64,000 bases of DNA from contig NZ_CAKAKB010000001.1 in the NCBI RefSeq assembly GCF_916618755.1, positions 620,001-684,000 of the forward strand, in the 5' to 3' direction. Positions 39,707-48,525 of this stretch are shown here, piece by piece (the stretch's first letter is position 1; each line of letters opens with the position of its first letter). Under the pieces are notes generated by a model. It searched no databases. It was not told the DNA's origin and was given only the letters and a program-made list of their open reading frames with translations. This DNA is from Actinotalea sp. Marseille-Q4924. Its GTDB lineage: Bacteria; Actinomycetota; Actinomycetes; Actinomycetales; Cellulomonadaceae. The position numbers and the translations under genes are program-made.

Positions 39707-40710
39707 CGACGGACGCCACCGCGAACGAGGGCGCCGGCCTGACCGACGGCGCCGCGCGCGTGGCCACGGACGACGCCCTGCCCACCGGGGCGGTCGGCGC
39801 CGCGGAGACGGCGAGCCCGACCGGCGAGGCGCAGGTCCTCGACGGCAAGGCGACCGCCGCAACGATCAAGGCCGAGCTCGCCGAGCGCGTCGCACGGCTC
39901 GGCGAGCACGGGATCGTGCCGGGCCTCGGGACCGTGCTCGTCGGGGACGACCCCGGTTCGCAGGCGTACGTCGCGGGCAAGCACCGCGACTGCGCGGAGG
40001 TGGGCATCGCCTCGATCCGCGAGGACCTGCCCGCGACGGCCACGCAGGCCGCCGTCGAGGCGGCGATCGACCGGCTCAACGCCGACCCGGCGTGCACCGG
40101 CTACATCGTCCAGCTGCCGCTGCCCAAAGGCGTGGACGTCAACGCGGTGCTCGAGCGGATCGACCCGCGCAAGGACGCCGACGGCCTGCACCCCACGAAC
40201 CTCGGCCAGCTGGTGCTGCGGGTCAACGAGCCGGTCCACTCGCCGCTGCCGTGCACCCCGCGGGGCATCCTCGAGCTGCTCGGCAGGTACGGGATCGGCG
40301 TCAACGGTGCGCACGTGGTCGTGCTCGGGCGGGGGACCACGGTCGGCCGGTCGATCGGCCTGCTCCTGACGCGCCGCGAGCACAACGCGACGGTGACGCT
40401 GACCCACACCGGCACGCGCGACCTCATCGCGCACCTGCGCACGGCCGACGTCGTCGTCGCGGCAGCCGGCGTGCCCGGGATCGTGCGGGCGGAGGACATC
40501 AAGCCGGGCGCGGTCGTGCTCGACGTCGGTGTCTCGCGGACCGAGGACCCGGACACGGGCAGGGCGCGTCTGGTCGGCGACGTCGACCCGGGCGTGCGGA
40601 CGGTGGCCGGCTGGATCTCGCCGAACCCGGGCGGGGTCGGTCCGATGACCCGGGCGATGCTCCTCGCGAACGTCGTCGACGCGGCGGAGGCGGCTGCGGG
40701 CCTCCGCTGA
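39703..40710 (+). CDS. folD: Methylene-THF dehydrogenase / methenyl-THF cyclohydrolase
   Basis: Bifunctional enzyme turning 5,10-methylene-THF into 10-formyl-THF with NADP, directly after GlyA in the pathway. It has 335 residues, about 45 more than usual; the extra part is a Thr/Ala/Gly-rich N-terminus before [15 protein letters not shown]. The catalytic region has [18 protein letters not shown] with the Tyr and Lys, [10 protein letters not shown] and [12 protein letters not shown]. The NADP domain has [29 protein letters not shown] and [16 protein letters not shown] at 39703 overlaps the glyA stop (GTGA). A later start would remove the extension, so its reality is uncertain. Confidence 0.95.
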   Translation: MTTDATANEGAGLTDGAARVATDDALPTGAVGAAETASPTGEAQVLDGKATAATIKAELAERVARLGEHGIVPGLGTVLVGDDPGSQAYVAGKHRDCAEVGIASIREDLPATATQAAVEAAIDRLNADPACTGYIVQLPLPKGVDVNAVLERIDPRKDADGLHPTNLGQLVLRVNEPVHSPLPCTPRGILELLGRYGIGVNGAHVVVLGRGTTVGRSIGLLLTRREHNATVTLTHTGTRDLIAHLRTADVVVAAAGVPGIVRAEDIKPGAVVLDVGVSRTEDPDTGRARLVGDVDPGVRTVAGWISPNPGGVGPMTRAMLLANVVDAAEAAAGLR

Positions 40711-40736
40711 GGTGACGGGGCGGTCCGGGCGGCGCG

Positions 40737-41543
40737 TCAGGGGCCGAGCAGCGCGTCGATGTCCGGCAGCTGCTGGAAACGGCTGAAGGTCCCTGCGTCG
40801 GCGATCTCCTGGGCCGCCTGGAGGAAGCCGGCCCATGCGGTGCGCGCCAGCGTGCCGCCGACGCTGATCCGCCGGACCCCCAGCTCCGCAGCCTCGGCGA
40901 CGGTGATGAACGGCGCGTTGATCAGGAGGTTCACCGGCTTCGGTGCCACGGCGGCGACGATGGTCCGGATCTGGTCGACCGTCCCGATCCGCGGCGCGTA
41001 GAGGCAGTCCGCTCCCACTTCCGCGTAGGCGCGCAGACGGCGGACCGTCTCCTCGAGGTCAGGGCGGCCCACGACGAAGCCCTCGGACCGGCCCGTCAGG
41101 ACGATGCCGGTGCCGCCGGCGTCGATCGCCTCGCGGGCCGCGCGGATGCGCTCCACGGCGAGATCGATGTCGTGGAGGGGCTCGGCCGGGTCGCCCGTCG
41201 CGTCCTCGATCGAGAGGCCGGCGATCCCGGTGGCCGCGGCGAGGCGCACATGGGTGGCGACCTGCTCGGGCTCGACCGCGTACCCACCCTCGAAGTCCGC
41301 GTTCACCGGCACGTCCACCGCGGCAGCGACGGATCGCAGGTGGTCGAGCACCGGCTCCAGGTCGACGTGGCTGTCCTGCCGGCCCACCGTCCACGCACAG
41401 CCCGCGCTCGTCGTCGCCAGCGCCGCGAAGCCGAGCCCCTGCAGGGCCCGTGCGCTCCCGACGTCCCACGGGTTCGGCATCACGAAGCAGCCCGACTCGT
41501 GCAGGCGGTGGAACTCGGCGACCCGGTCGTCCTGCGTGCTCAT
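40737..41543 (-). CDS. Isocitrate lyase / PEP mutase superfamily protein
   Basis: A 268-residue TIM-barrel enzyme of the PEP mutase-like subgroup. It has FVMPNPWDVGSARALQGLGF, the metal-binding VNADFEGGYAV, and GLSIEDATGD. The position of the active-site loop reads LTGRSEGF and has no KKCGH cysteine motif, so it is not isocitrate or methylisocitrate lyase. Relatives include oxaloacetate hydrolases and C-C lyases of unknown substrate. It is a single gene between folD and the exonuclease gene. Confidence 0.85.
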   Translation of the reverse strand: MSTQDDRVAEFHRLHESGCFVMPNPWDVGSARALQGLGFAALATTSAGCAWTVGRQDSHVDLEPVLDHLRSVAAAVDVPVNADFEGGYAVEPEQVATHVRLAAATGIAGLSIEDATGDPAEPLHDIDLAVERIRAAREAIDAGGTGIVLTGRSEGFVVGRPDLEETVRRLRAYAEVGADCLYAPRIGTVDQIRTIVAAVAPKPVNLLINAPFITVAEAAELGVRRISVGGTLARTAWAGFLQAAQEIADAGTFSRFQQLPDIDALLGP

Positions 41544-41642
41544 GGCCCCACCTCACGGTCGACACCGGCGGACGCTCACCATGATGCTCCTCCGGTCGTC
41601 CGTCCGTCCGGTCGCTCGGTACGGGCGGGCGCGGGTGTGGGC

Positions 41643-41654
41643 GAGAATCGTGCG
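41643..41654 (+). promoter_or_regulatory. -10 element of a leaderless exonuclease III promoter
   Basis: GAGAAT at 41643-41648 precedes GTG at 41655 by six bases. The same GAGAAT-N6 layout is seen at 59681. Confidence 0.5.
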
Positions 41655-42449
41655 GTGCTGACGATCGCCACCGTGAACGTGAACGGGATCCGCGCCGCCT
41701 TCAAGCGCGGGATGGGGGAGTGGCTGGCCGAGCGCCGGCCGGACGTCCTCCTGCTGCAGGAGGTCCGCGCGCCCGACGAGATGCTCGCCGAGTTCCTCCC
41801 TCAGCACGAGTGGGACCTCGCGCACGCGGAGTCCACGGCCAGGGGCCGGTCCGGCGTCGCGATCGCGTCGCGCCTGCCGATGCGGGGCATCCGCATCGGC
41901 CTGGACCACGGCGTCGGGACGAACTCCGGTCGCTGGGTCGAGGCGGACCTCGGGCTGCCGGACGGCGGCACGCTCACCGTGGTCTCGACCTACATCCACT
42001 CCGGCACGCTGGGAACGCCGTCCATGGACGAGAAGTACGCGTTCCTGGAGCTCATCAGCACGCGCATGACGGAGCTGCGCTCAGCCGGTGCGCTCGCCGT
42101 CGTCGCCGGGGACGTCAACATCGCCCACCGCGAGGTGGACATCAAAAACTGGAAGGGCAACGTCAAGGCCGCCGGCTTCCTGCCCGAGGAGCGCGCCTAC
42201 CTCGACCGCTGGTTCGACAGCGGCTGGGTCGACCTCGGCCGGCACCTCGGCGGGGACGGCCCCGGCCCGTACACCTGGTGGTCGTGGCGCGGGAAGGCCT
42301 TCGACAACGACTCCGGCTGGCGCATCGACTACCAGATCGCGACGTCGCCGCTGGCCGAGCGGGCGCAGAAGGTGGAGGTCGATCGGGCGCCGTCGTACGA
42401 CCGGCGGTTCTCCGACCACGCGCCGCTGGTCGTCACCTACGACCTCTGA
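41655..42449 (+). CDS. xth: Exodeoxyribonuclease III / AP endonuclease
   Basis: A 264-residue Mg-dependent 3'-5' exonuclease and AP endonuclease in base-excision repair. Order of motifs: LTIATVNVNGIRAAF (Asn), DVLLLQEVRA with the metal-binding Glu, RSGVAIASR, the catalytic VAGDVNIAHREVDIKNW with Asp and Asn, and RIDYQIAT then FSDHAPLVVTYDL with the catalytic His. Length is normal. GTG at 41655 begins at the first conserved strand and follows a -10 element by six bases. Confidence 0.93.
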   Translation: MLTIATVNVNGIRAAFKRGMGEWLAERRPDVLLLQEVRAPDEMLAEFLPQHEWDLAHAESTARGRSGVAIASRLPMRGIRIGLDHGVGTNSGRWVEADLGLPDGGTLTVVSTYIHSGTLGTPSMDEKYAFLELISTRMTELRSAGALAVVAGDVNIAHREVDIKNWKGNVKAAGFLPEERAYLDRWFDSGWVDLGRHLGGDGPGPYTWWSWRGKAFDNDSGWRIDYQIATSPLAERAQKVEVDRAPSYDRRFSDHAPLVVTYDL

Positions 42450-42467
42450 CCACCGTAGGTCCGCCGG

Positions 42468-42710
42468 TCACGCCTCACGGCGTCGCCCGCCGTACTTCTG
42501 GTGCACCGCCTGCCGGCTGACACCGAGGACCGCCGCGATCGCCGCCCAGGAGACGCCACGGTTCCGGGCCCGGCGGACGATCACCGCCTCCTTCTGGTCC
42601 ACCTCGCGTCGGAGCCGCGCCACCGCACGCAGCGCGCGCAGCGGGTCCTCGTCCTCGGACTGGGCCACGAGTGCGCCCATCGGGTCCTCCTCCGTCGATC
42701 CGTCCGCCAT
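42468..42710 (-). CDS. Small helix-turn-helix DNA-binding protein
   Basis: An 80-residue protein. A Glu/Asp-rich start leads into a helix (LRALRAVARLRREVDQKEAVIVRRAR) and then a clear HTH (GVSWAAIAAVLGVSRQAVHQKYG). Proteins of this kind are common, small putative regulators in actinobacteria. The start is placed at 42710 because on the minus strand a promoter (TTGACG, 18 bp, CATCAT) ends seven bases before this ATG; in-frame ATGs at 42731 and 42737 lie upstream of or at the -10. A palindrome over the -35 suggests autoregulation. Confidence 0.75.
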   Translation of the reverse strand: MADGSTEEDPMGALVAQSEDEDPLRALRAVARLRREVDQKEAVIVRRARNRGVSWAAIAAVLGVSRQAVHQKYGGRRREA

Positions 42711-42717
42711 GGCGTCA

Positions 42718-42759
42718 ATGATGGTTGACATCAGCACGGCGCGTCAACCCCAGTTGACG
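42718..42759 (-). promoter_or_regulatory. Promoter and operator of the small HTH gene
   Basis: Read on the minus strand, -35 is TTGACG (42742-42747) and -10 is CATCAT (42718-42723), spacer 18 bp. CGTCAAC at 42742-42748 and GTTGACG at 42753-42759 form a perfect 7-bp inverted repeat with a 4-bp gap that covers the -35. A second repeat, TGATG-N5-CATCA (42719-42733), covers the -10. Both are good operator candidates. Confidence 0.55.
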
Positions 42760-42787
42760 TCGTCGGTGCTTCGCCGGGAGCGAAGGC

Positions 42788-44074
42788 TCAGGCGGACGGC
42801 TCGGCGCCGGGACGGGGCAGCTCCGTGAGGTACCGCAGCGGCGAGAGGACCACCGGCAGGGACCCGAGGGTCATCCCGATCGCCGAGATCCACAGCGACG
42901 TGGTGACGCCGACGGCGGTGCCCAGCCATCCCCCGAGCAGGCCGCCGATCGGCATGGTGCCCCACACGATGAATCGCACCGAGGCGTTCATCCGCCCCAG
43001 CAGGGCCGGCGGGCAGAGCCGCTGACGGAAGCTGACCTGCGCGACGTTGTAGACGACGACCCAGAAGCTGAAGCCGAAGCCGGCGACCACGAGGACCGCC
43101 GCAGCGGGCACGACGTCGGCGAGGACTGCGGCGAGCGGGTTGAGCACGAACGTCAGACCGCCGGCCACCGCGGAGACCGGGATGACCCGCGCCTCACCGA
43201 TCCACCGCGCCATCCGTTCCGCCGCGACCGCCCCGAGCAGGCCGCCGGCCGCGGACAGCGAGAACACGAGGCCGAGCGCCGCCGCGTCCAGCCCCAGGAC
43301 ACGCAGCGCGTAGATCACCATGAGCGCCCCGCCGATGGAGCCGGCGAGGTTGCTCAGCGACGTGCACGCCACCATCCGCCGCAGCAGCGGCTGGCGCACG
43401 ACGAACTGCAGCCCCTCCGCGATCTCCGTGCGCAGCGGCCGCCGGTCCTCGCGCCTCGGCAGGGTCTCCTCGTGCCGGATGCGACCGAGGAAGGCGGCCG
43501 AGAGGAGATAGGTCCCCACCGTCGTCGCGATGAGCGCCGGAGCGCTGATGACCCGGAGCAGAGCACCTCCCACCGCCGGCGCCACGACCATCGCGACGGA
43601 CTGCGTCGCCTGGAGCTTCGCGTTGCCCTCGACGACGTGGTCGAGGCCGACGAGCCCCGGCACGTAGCTCTGGTGCGCGACGTCGAAGAACACCGTCGCC
43701 CCGCTGATCACCAGGGCCGCGGCGATGAGCAGCGGGATGGAGACCGACCCGGTGGCCGCGGCCGCGACGACGACGGCCAGCGCGGCAGCCCGCACGACGT
43801 CCGCCACGACGAGCGTGCGTCGCTTGCGCATCCGGTCGACCCACGCCCCGGCCGGCAGCCCGATGACGAGGAACGCCGCGGTCTCCGCCGCGGTGAGTGC
43901 ACCCATCTGCCACGGCGTCGCCTGGAGGGCCGTCACCGCGTAGATCGGCAGGACGAGCCCGGTGAGCTGGGCGCCGAACTGGCCGAACGCGTCGCCGGCC
44001 CAGAGCTGACGGAAGTCACGGTGGAACGCGAGGGACGAGCGGCGCCGGGCGGTCCGCGGGGGAGTGGTGCTCAC
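42788..44074 (-). CDS. MFS transporter (MFS_3 / enterobactin-exporter-like)
   Basis: A 428-residue permease with 12 predicted TM helices. It starts FHRDFRQLWAGDAFGQFGAQLTGLVLPIYAV, typical of the MFS_3 group, and has the loop 2-3 motif GLPAGAWVDRMRKRRTLVVADVVRAA. Relatives export drugs, siderophores or unknown small molecules. GTG at 44074 is chosen because longer frames run into the divergent gene. It is divergent from an HTH regulator with a shared inverted repeat between them, so its substrate is probably linked to that regulator's ligand. Confidence 0.88.
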   Translation of the reverse strand: MSTTPPRTARRRSSLAFHRDFRQLWAGDAFGQFGAQLTGLVLPIYAVTALQATPWQMGALTAAETAAFLVIGLPAGAWVDRMRKRRTLVVADVVRAAALAVVVAAAATGSVSIPLLIAAALVISGATVFFDVAHQSYVPGLVGLDHVVEGNAKLQATQSVAMVVAPAVGGALLRVISAPALIATTVGTYLLSAAFLGRIRHEETLPRREDRRPLRTEIAEGLQFVVRQPLLRRMVACTSLSNLAGSIGGALMVIYALRVLGLDAAALGLVFSLSAAGGLLGAVAAERMARWIGEARVIPVSAVAGGLTFVLNPLAAVLADVVPAAAVLVVAGFGFSFWVVVYNVAQVSFRQRLCPPALLGRMNASVRFIVWGTMPIGGLLGGWLGTAVGVTTSLWISAIGMTLGSLPVVLSPLRYLTELPRPGAEPSA

Positions 44075-44091
44075 AGCGTGAGCCTGGCCAT

Positions 44092-44121
44092 CCGATTGGG
44101 AAAAGTCAATCGGTCTAGGCT
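44092..44121. promoter_or_regulatory. Operator and leaderless promoter between the MFS and HTH genes
   Basis: CCGATTG at 44092-44098 and CAATCGG at 44107-44113 form a perfect inverted repeat with eight bases between. It adjoins TAGGCT (44116-44121), which is six bases before the ATG of the regulator at 44128. The position fits repression of both genes by the regulator. Confidence 0.6.
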
Positions 44122-44127
44122 TCGGGC

Positions 44128-44661
44128 ATGCCGCACGACGAGCCGAGCACGTCCGACGACCGCGCCTCCGAGGCGGACGCGCGCGCTCTGGGATCCGTCC
44201 TGCGGATGCGCATCCTCCGGCTCTGCCTGGACGAGGCCCTGACGAACAAGGAGATCGCGGGCCGCCTGGGCAAGGACCCCGGGACGACCTACCACCACGT
44301 CCGCACCCTCGCCGAGCGCGGGTTCCTGGCGCCCCAGGAGGAGCGCCGCGGGGCACGTGGCGCGCGCGAGGTCCCGTACCTGGCCACCAGGAGGTCGTGG
44401 CGCGCGCCGCAGGTGCCCGGCCATTACCAGGTGCTCGTCGACGCGTTCCTCGAGGAGCTCGCCGAGGCACCGCCGTCGTCGGTGGTGGCCGCCCGCCTGG
44501 GCGTGCGCCTGTCCGCCGACGCCTGGGAGCGCGCCATGACGCGCGTCAGCGAGGTGCTCCAGGAGCTGGCCGACCTCCCGCCCGACCCCGACGGCGTCCC
44601 GTTCTCGCTCTTCTTCGCCGCCCACGAGGACATCCGCCGGCGCCGCGCCGACGGCGCCTGA
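44128..44661 (+). CDS. Winged-HTH (ArsR-like) transcriptional regulator
   Basis: A 177-residue regulator. The wHTH (about 18-75) reads ALGSVLRMRILRLCLDEALTNKEIAGRLGKDPGTTYHHVRTLAERGFLAP, with the recognition helix at GTTYHHV. The second half is helical (HYQVLVDAFLEELAE, WERAMTRVSEVLQELADL) and could bind a ligand or dimerise. No metal-binding cysteines are seen. It starts six bases after TAGGCT. It most likely represses the divergent MFS exporter and itself through the inverted repeat at 44092. Confidence 0.85.
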   Translation: MPHDEPSTSDDRASEADARALGSVLRMRILRLCLDEALTNKEIAGRLGKDPGTTYHHVRTLAERGFLAPQEERRGARGAREVPYLATRRSWRAPQVPGHYQVLVDAFLEELAEAPPSSVVAARLGVRLSADAWERAMTRVSEVLQELADLPPDPDGVPFSLFFAAHEDIRRRRADGA

Positions 44662-44727
44662 CCGCCGCCGTCGCTCGTGGGGACGTGGCGCCCGCCCTGC
44701 AGCCCGTCGGTTCCCCACCGGACCGCA

Positions 44728-44763
44728 CGGCACGGCGCGTGCAGGTGTCAGTGCGCCGTGCCG
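44728..44763. terminator. Bidirectional hairpin after the HTH gene and the efflux operon
   Basis: An 11-bp perfect stem (44728-44738 with 44753-44763) and 14-nt loop. Its right arm lies inside the last codons of the minus-strand permease gene. Confidence 0.55.
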
Positions 44764-46178
44764 CGCAGCGCGGCGATCGGCTCGATCCGCGCGGCGCGGA
44801 ACGCCGGGTAGGCGCCGGCGAGCAGGCCGATGACGACGCCCAGCGCTGCCGCGCCCACCACCGCACCGGTGTCCAGGATCGGCGTCCACTGCTTGGCCAC
44901 CGACACCCCCACCACGACCATGACGCCCAGCGACGCGCCGATCAGGCCCCCGAGCAGCCCGATGACCCCGGACTCCGTGAGGAACTGCGCCACGATGTCG
45001 CGGGTCCGGGCGCCGAGCGCCCGCCGCAGGCCGATCTCGCCGAGCCGCTCGCGCACCGACAGCAGCGTGACGTTCGCGATGCCCAGCGCGCCGACGAGAA
45101 GCGCCACGGCGCCCAGCGCCAGGAAGATCGCGTTGACGTCCGCCTGGACGTTCTCGCGGACCGGCGGGGGCGGTGGCGGCACCTGGACGCTCACCGCCTC
45201 GGGGTTGTTCGGCTCCAGCGCGGACGGTCCCTGCTCCGCGATGACCGGTCCGGCGCCGACGGCGATCCGCACGTGCGCCTGGTCCAGCCCGCTGACGCGG
45301 AAGTCCGCCCTGGCCGTGCCCACCGGCAGGAACACCGCGTCCAGCAGGTCCGAGCGGCGCTGGACGCCGTCGACCACGCCGATCACCGCGTACGGGCGGT
45401 CCCCGATGAAGATCGCCGGCTGCCGGTCCACCCGCAGGACGCCGAGCCGTTGCGCCGCTCGCGCCCCGAGCACGACCACGCGGTCGGCCCGCACGTCGTG
45501 GCCGGCGTCGAACCACCGTCCCGTGACGACGCGCCCGTCGACCGCCCGCAGGAGGCCCGGCGTGGCCGCCACCACCGCGGGCGGGGCGAACGCCTGGGCC
45601 GAGGGGTCGTTGACCGGCTGCGCCGTCACCTCGAGGTCGCCGGTGTCGACCGGGCCGAGCGCACCGACCAGCTCCACGCCGGCGATGCGACCGAGACGGT
45701 CCTCCACGTCCCAGGGGATCCGGCCGATCGTCCGCTCGCCGCTCGCGGTCCGTGCGCTCGCCGGCTCGACGACGACACGGGTGGCGGCGACCGCGTCGAA
45801 CTGCCGGCTGATCTGGCCCGCCGCCGTCTGGGCCAGGCCCGTCGTCACGACGAGGGAGCCGATGCCGAGCACGGTGCCGACGATCGTCAGCAGCAGGCGT
45901 CCCGGACGCGCACCGATGCCGTGCGCGGCCTCGGCGAGGAGGTCGGCGGGGCCGAAGCGGTCGCGCGCGGGCGGGGGAGGGACGAGCCGCGGTGACCGGC
46001 CCCCACCGGCTCGCCGGGCGCGGACGGTGCCGGGCAGCCGTGGCCGGAGCCCCCGCAGCCGACCGGTCCGCGCGGCACGCTCGTCCGCCGCGGCCTGCTC
46101 GGCCGCGGCCGCCGACAGGTCGGCGAGCCCCCCGCCGTCCGGTCGGGTGGAGGGCGGCGTCGCGGTGGGCAGCGTCAC
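44748..46178 (-). CDS. ABC transporter permease (MacB/FtsX type)
   Basis: A 476-residue membrane subunit. After a long cytoplasmic N-terminus of about 95 residues rich in Ala, Arg and Pro come TM1 (RLLLTIVGTVLGIGSLVVTTGL), a MacB-like extracytoplasmic domain of about 220 residues, and an FtsX domain with three TM helices (about 345-460) that includes RERLGEIGLRRALGA, the coupling helix contacting the ATPase. The start overlaps the ATPase stop by four bases. It forms one efflux unit with the ATPase, the membrane fusion protein and the lipoprotein. Confidence 0.9.
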   Translation of the reverse strand: MTLPTATPPSTRPDGGGLADLSAAAAEQAAADERAARTGRLRGLRPRLPGTVRARRAGGGRSPRLVPPPPARDRFGPADLLAEAAHGIGARPGRLLLTIVGTVLGIGSLVVTTGLAQTAAGQISRQFDAVAATRVVVEPASARTASGERTIGRIPWDVEDRLGRIAGVELVGALGPVDTGDLEVTAQPVNDPSAQAFAPPAVVAATPGLLRAVDGRVVTGRWFDAGHDVRADRVVVLGARAAQRLGVLRVDRQPAIFIGDRPYAVIGVVDGVQRRSDLLDAVFLPVGTARADFRVSGLDQAHVRIAVGAGPVIAEQGPSALEPNNPEAVSVQVPPPPPPVRENVQADVNAIFLALGAVALLVGALGIANVTLLSVRERLGEIGLRRALGARTRDIVAQFLTESGVIGLLGGLIGASLGVMVVVGVSVAKQWTPILDTGAVVGAAALGVVIGLLAGAYPAFRAARIEPIAALRGTAH

Positions 46179-46936
46179 GACACCTCCCGCAGGGTGCCGT
46201 CGGCGATCCTGACCCGGCGCCGCGCGCGGACGGAGACCTCGTCGTCGTGGGTGATCACGACGAGCGTCAGCCCGTCGCGGTGGAGCTCGTCGAACAGGTC
46301 CAGCACGCCGGCCGAGTTCGCGGAGTCCAGGTTGCCCGTGGGCTCGTCCGCCAGCAGCACCCGCGGCGTGGCCACGACGGCCCGTGCGACGGCGACCCGC
46401 TGGCGCTCACCTCCGGAGAGCACGGGAGGCAGGAAGTCCAGGCGGTGGCTCATGCCCACCCGGTCCAGCGCCTCCAGGGCGCGCGTCCTGCGCTCGGCGC
46501 GCGGGACGGCGCTGTAGAGCGTCGCGAGCAGCACGTTGTCCAGGGCGGATCGGTGCGGCAGGAGGTGGAAGGACTGGAAGACGAACCCGATCCGGCCACC
46601 GCGCAGGGCTGACCGGTCCGCCTCGGAGAGCTCGCGGGTCGGGGTCCCGTCGAGGAGGTAGTCGCCCGACGTCGGCCGGTCCAGCAGACCGAGGATGTGC
46701 AGGAGCGTCGACTTGCCGGAGCCCGAGGGCCCGACGACGGAGACGTAGTCCCCGCGGCGTACCACCAGGTCCACGTCCCGCAACGCCTCGACGGGCGGTG
46801 TCCCCGGGAACGTCCGCCCGACGGAGCGCAGCGCGAGCACCTCGCGGACGTCGTCCGCGAGGTGCTCGGCCGTGCGCGCGACGTCGCCCGGACCGGACCC
46901 GACCCCCTGCGGCGGGTCCTGCCGGAGCATCGTCAC
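46175..46936 (-). CDS. ABC transporter ATP-binding protein (MacB/LolD type)
   Basis: A 253-residue ATPase that powers the adjacent permease. Walker A is GPSGSGKST near residue 70, the Q loop is FVFQSFHLLP, the signature is LSGGERQRVAVARA, Walker B is VLLADEPTG with NLDSANS, and the switch His is in VVITHD. The N-terminal 33 residues precede the nucleotide domain. The GTG at 46936 overlaps the fusion protein's stop by four bases, and its stop overlaps the permease, so three genes are tightly coupled. Confidence 0.93.
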   Translation of the reverse strand: MTMLRQDPPQGVGSGPGDVARTAEHLADDVREVLALRSVGRTFPGTPPVEALRDVDLVVRRGDYVSVVGPSGSGKSTLLHILGLLDRPTSGDYLLDGTPTRELSEADRSALRGGRIGFVFQSFHLLPHRSALDNVLLATLYSAVPRAERRTRALEALDRVGMSHRLDFLPPVLSGGERQRVAVARAVVATPRVLLADEPTGNLDSANSAGVLDLFDELHRDGLTLVVITHDDEVSVRARRRVRIADGTLREVS

Positions 46937-48525
46937 GCCTCGTCCTCCGGGGCGTCCTCCCCGGAGGTGTCCTCGTCCGCGTCGGCTCCCGCCGCCGCGA
47001 CGCCCACCGACACGCGGTCGCCCTGCTCGAGCGCGCCGTCCACCGCGCTGACCTCGACGTAGCCGCCCGCGGCCAGTCCCGTCCGGACGACGACGACCTC
47101 GCTCGACCCGTCGTCGGCGACCACCTCCACGCGCGCCTCCCCGGCGGCACCCGTGTCGAGCGCCGCGATCGGCACGGCGAGCACGTCGCCGGCGGTCGAC
47201 CCGACGGGCACGGTGATGCGCACGTTCGCCCCCTGGATCGTGAGCCGCTGGTCCTCGGTGAGCTCGCCGGGCACGACGACGACGCGCGTCCGGCTGCGCT
47301 CCTGCGCCGCGCCGGCGTCGTCGCCGCCCTCCTCGCCACCACCCGCCGCGGGCGTGAGGTCCTCACCGCCGATCTGCGCCACGGTGCCCGGCACCTCGGC
47401 GCCGTCGGGCAGCTGGATGACGGCCGGTGCGTCGACGGTGAGCAGGGCAGCGTCGGCGGCCGGGACCGTGCCCACGACCTGGAGCGTCGCACCCGAGACG
47501 CTCATCACCGGGGACCCGCCCACCGTGGACCCGCGGCGCACCTCGACGCCGTCGACCCGCCTCGGCAGCGCGTCGAGGTAGACCACCTCCCCGGCGGGCA
47601 GCGGCGTCATCGCGTCCGTCAGCGCGTCGGCGAGGTCGGACTGCGCGTCGCCGACGGCACGCTCGGCGGCCTGCACCGCGGAGCGCTCCGTTGCGGTGTC
47701 CGGGGCGACCTGCCCCTCGGCGCGCGCGGCGATCGCGACCGCGAGCGTGCCCTCGGCGTCGATCACGGCCCCGCGGTCGCACGGCACCTCCGGTGCCGGT
47801 GTCGCGCACGCGGCACGGGCGGTCTCGAGCCGGTACTGCGCGCTGTCGACGTCGGCCTGGAGCCGGACCTGCTCGGACCGCGGCCCGCCGGCCTGGGCAC
47901 GCGCGAGGTCCGCCCTGGCCTGCGTCAGCTGGTCCTGGGTGGCCCGCACACCCTCCCGGGCGGACTCGACCGCTGCGGCGACGTCGTCCCCGGCCGTCGG
48001 AGCCGGGTAGCCGACCCGAGCGTAGAGGGCCTCGACCCCGGCAGCTGCGCGCGCGTCGTAGACGGGGGAGGCGACGTCCCCCGCGTCGATCCCGAGCGCC
48101 GCGAGGGCCTCCTTGAGCTGCACCACGTCCGGTCCGGACACACCGGCGCGGAGGGTGCGGTAGACGGGGAGCTGTCCGGCGAGGGCGACGACCGGGCGGC
48201 CGGCCACCTCGAGCAGGACGTCCCCCGCCGCGATGGTGGCGCCGGGCTCGGGGACCTGGCCCGTCACGACGGCCGGGCCGCCGAGGTCTCCCGTCTCCAG
48301 CACCACCTGCACCGGGTCCTCGTAGAGGACGTCACCGCGCAGCACGACGTCGTTCGTCAACGAGCGCATCTCCACGGGGACGGTGATGAGGCCCGCGTCG
48401 GGCGGCGACGCCGCGGCGGCGGCCTCCGCGGGGGACTGGACCATGCGGCCCAGGCCCAGGCCGGCGCCCAGGCTCACCACCGCGGTCACGGCGAGGACCG
48501 CGATCGTGCGGGTCGAGCGGTCCAT
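46933..48525 (-). CDS. Efflux membrane fusion protein with peptidoglycan-binding domain
   Basis: A 530-residue HlyD/MacA-like adaptor. A TM anchor (residues 7-28) is followed by an extracytoplasmic part. The segment GVSGPDVVQLKEALAALGI to VEALYARVGYPAP (about 128-175) is a peptidoglycan-binding_1 domain inserted next to the lipoyl-like region, and a coiled coil spans about 185-300 (REGVRATQDQLTQARADLARAQ). Beta-barrel strands follow, and the C-terminus is acidic. The adaptor should link the permease to the cell wall. ATG at 48525 overlaps the lipoprotein stop by one base. Confidence 0.85.
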   Translation of the reverse strand: MDRSTRTIAVLAVTAVVSLGAGLGLGRMVQSPAEAAAAASPPDAGLITVPVEMRSLTNDVVLRGDVLYEDPVQVVLETGDLGGPAVVTGQVPEPGATIAAGDVLLEVAGRPVVALAGQLPVYRTLRAGVSGPDVVQLKEALAALGIDAGDVASPVYDARAAAGVEALYARVGYPAPTAGDDVAAAVESAREGVRATQDQLTQARADLARAQAGGPRSEQVRLQADVDSAQYRLETARAACATPAPEVPCDRGAVIDAEGTLAVAIAARAEGQVAPDTATERSAVQAAERAVGDAQSDLADALTDAMTPLPAGEVVYLDALPRRVDGVEVRRGSTVGGSPVMSVSGATLQVVGTVPAADAALLTVDAPAVIQLPDGAEVPGTVAQIGGEDLTPAAGGGEEGGDDAGAAQERSRTRVVVVPGELTEDQRLTIQGANVRITVPVGSTAGDVLAVPIAALDTGAAGEARVEVVADDGSSEVVVVRTGLAAGGYVEVSAVDGALEQGDRVSVGVAAAGADADEDTSGEDAPEDEA

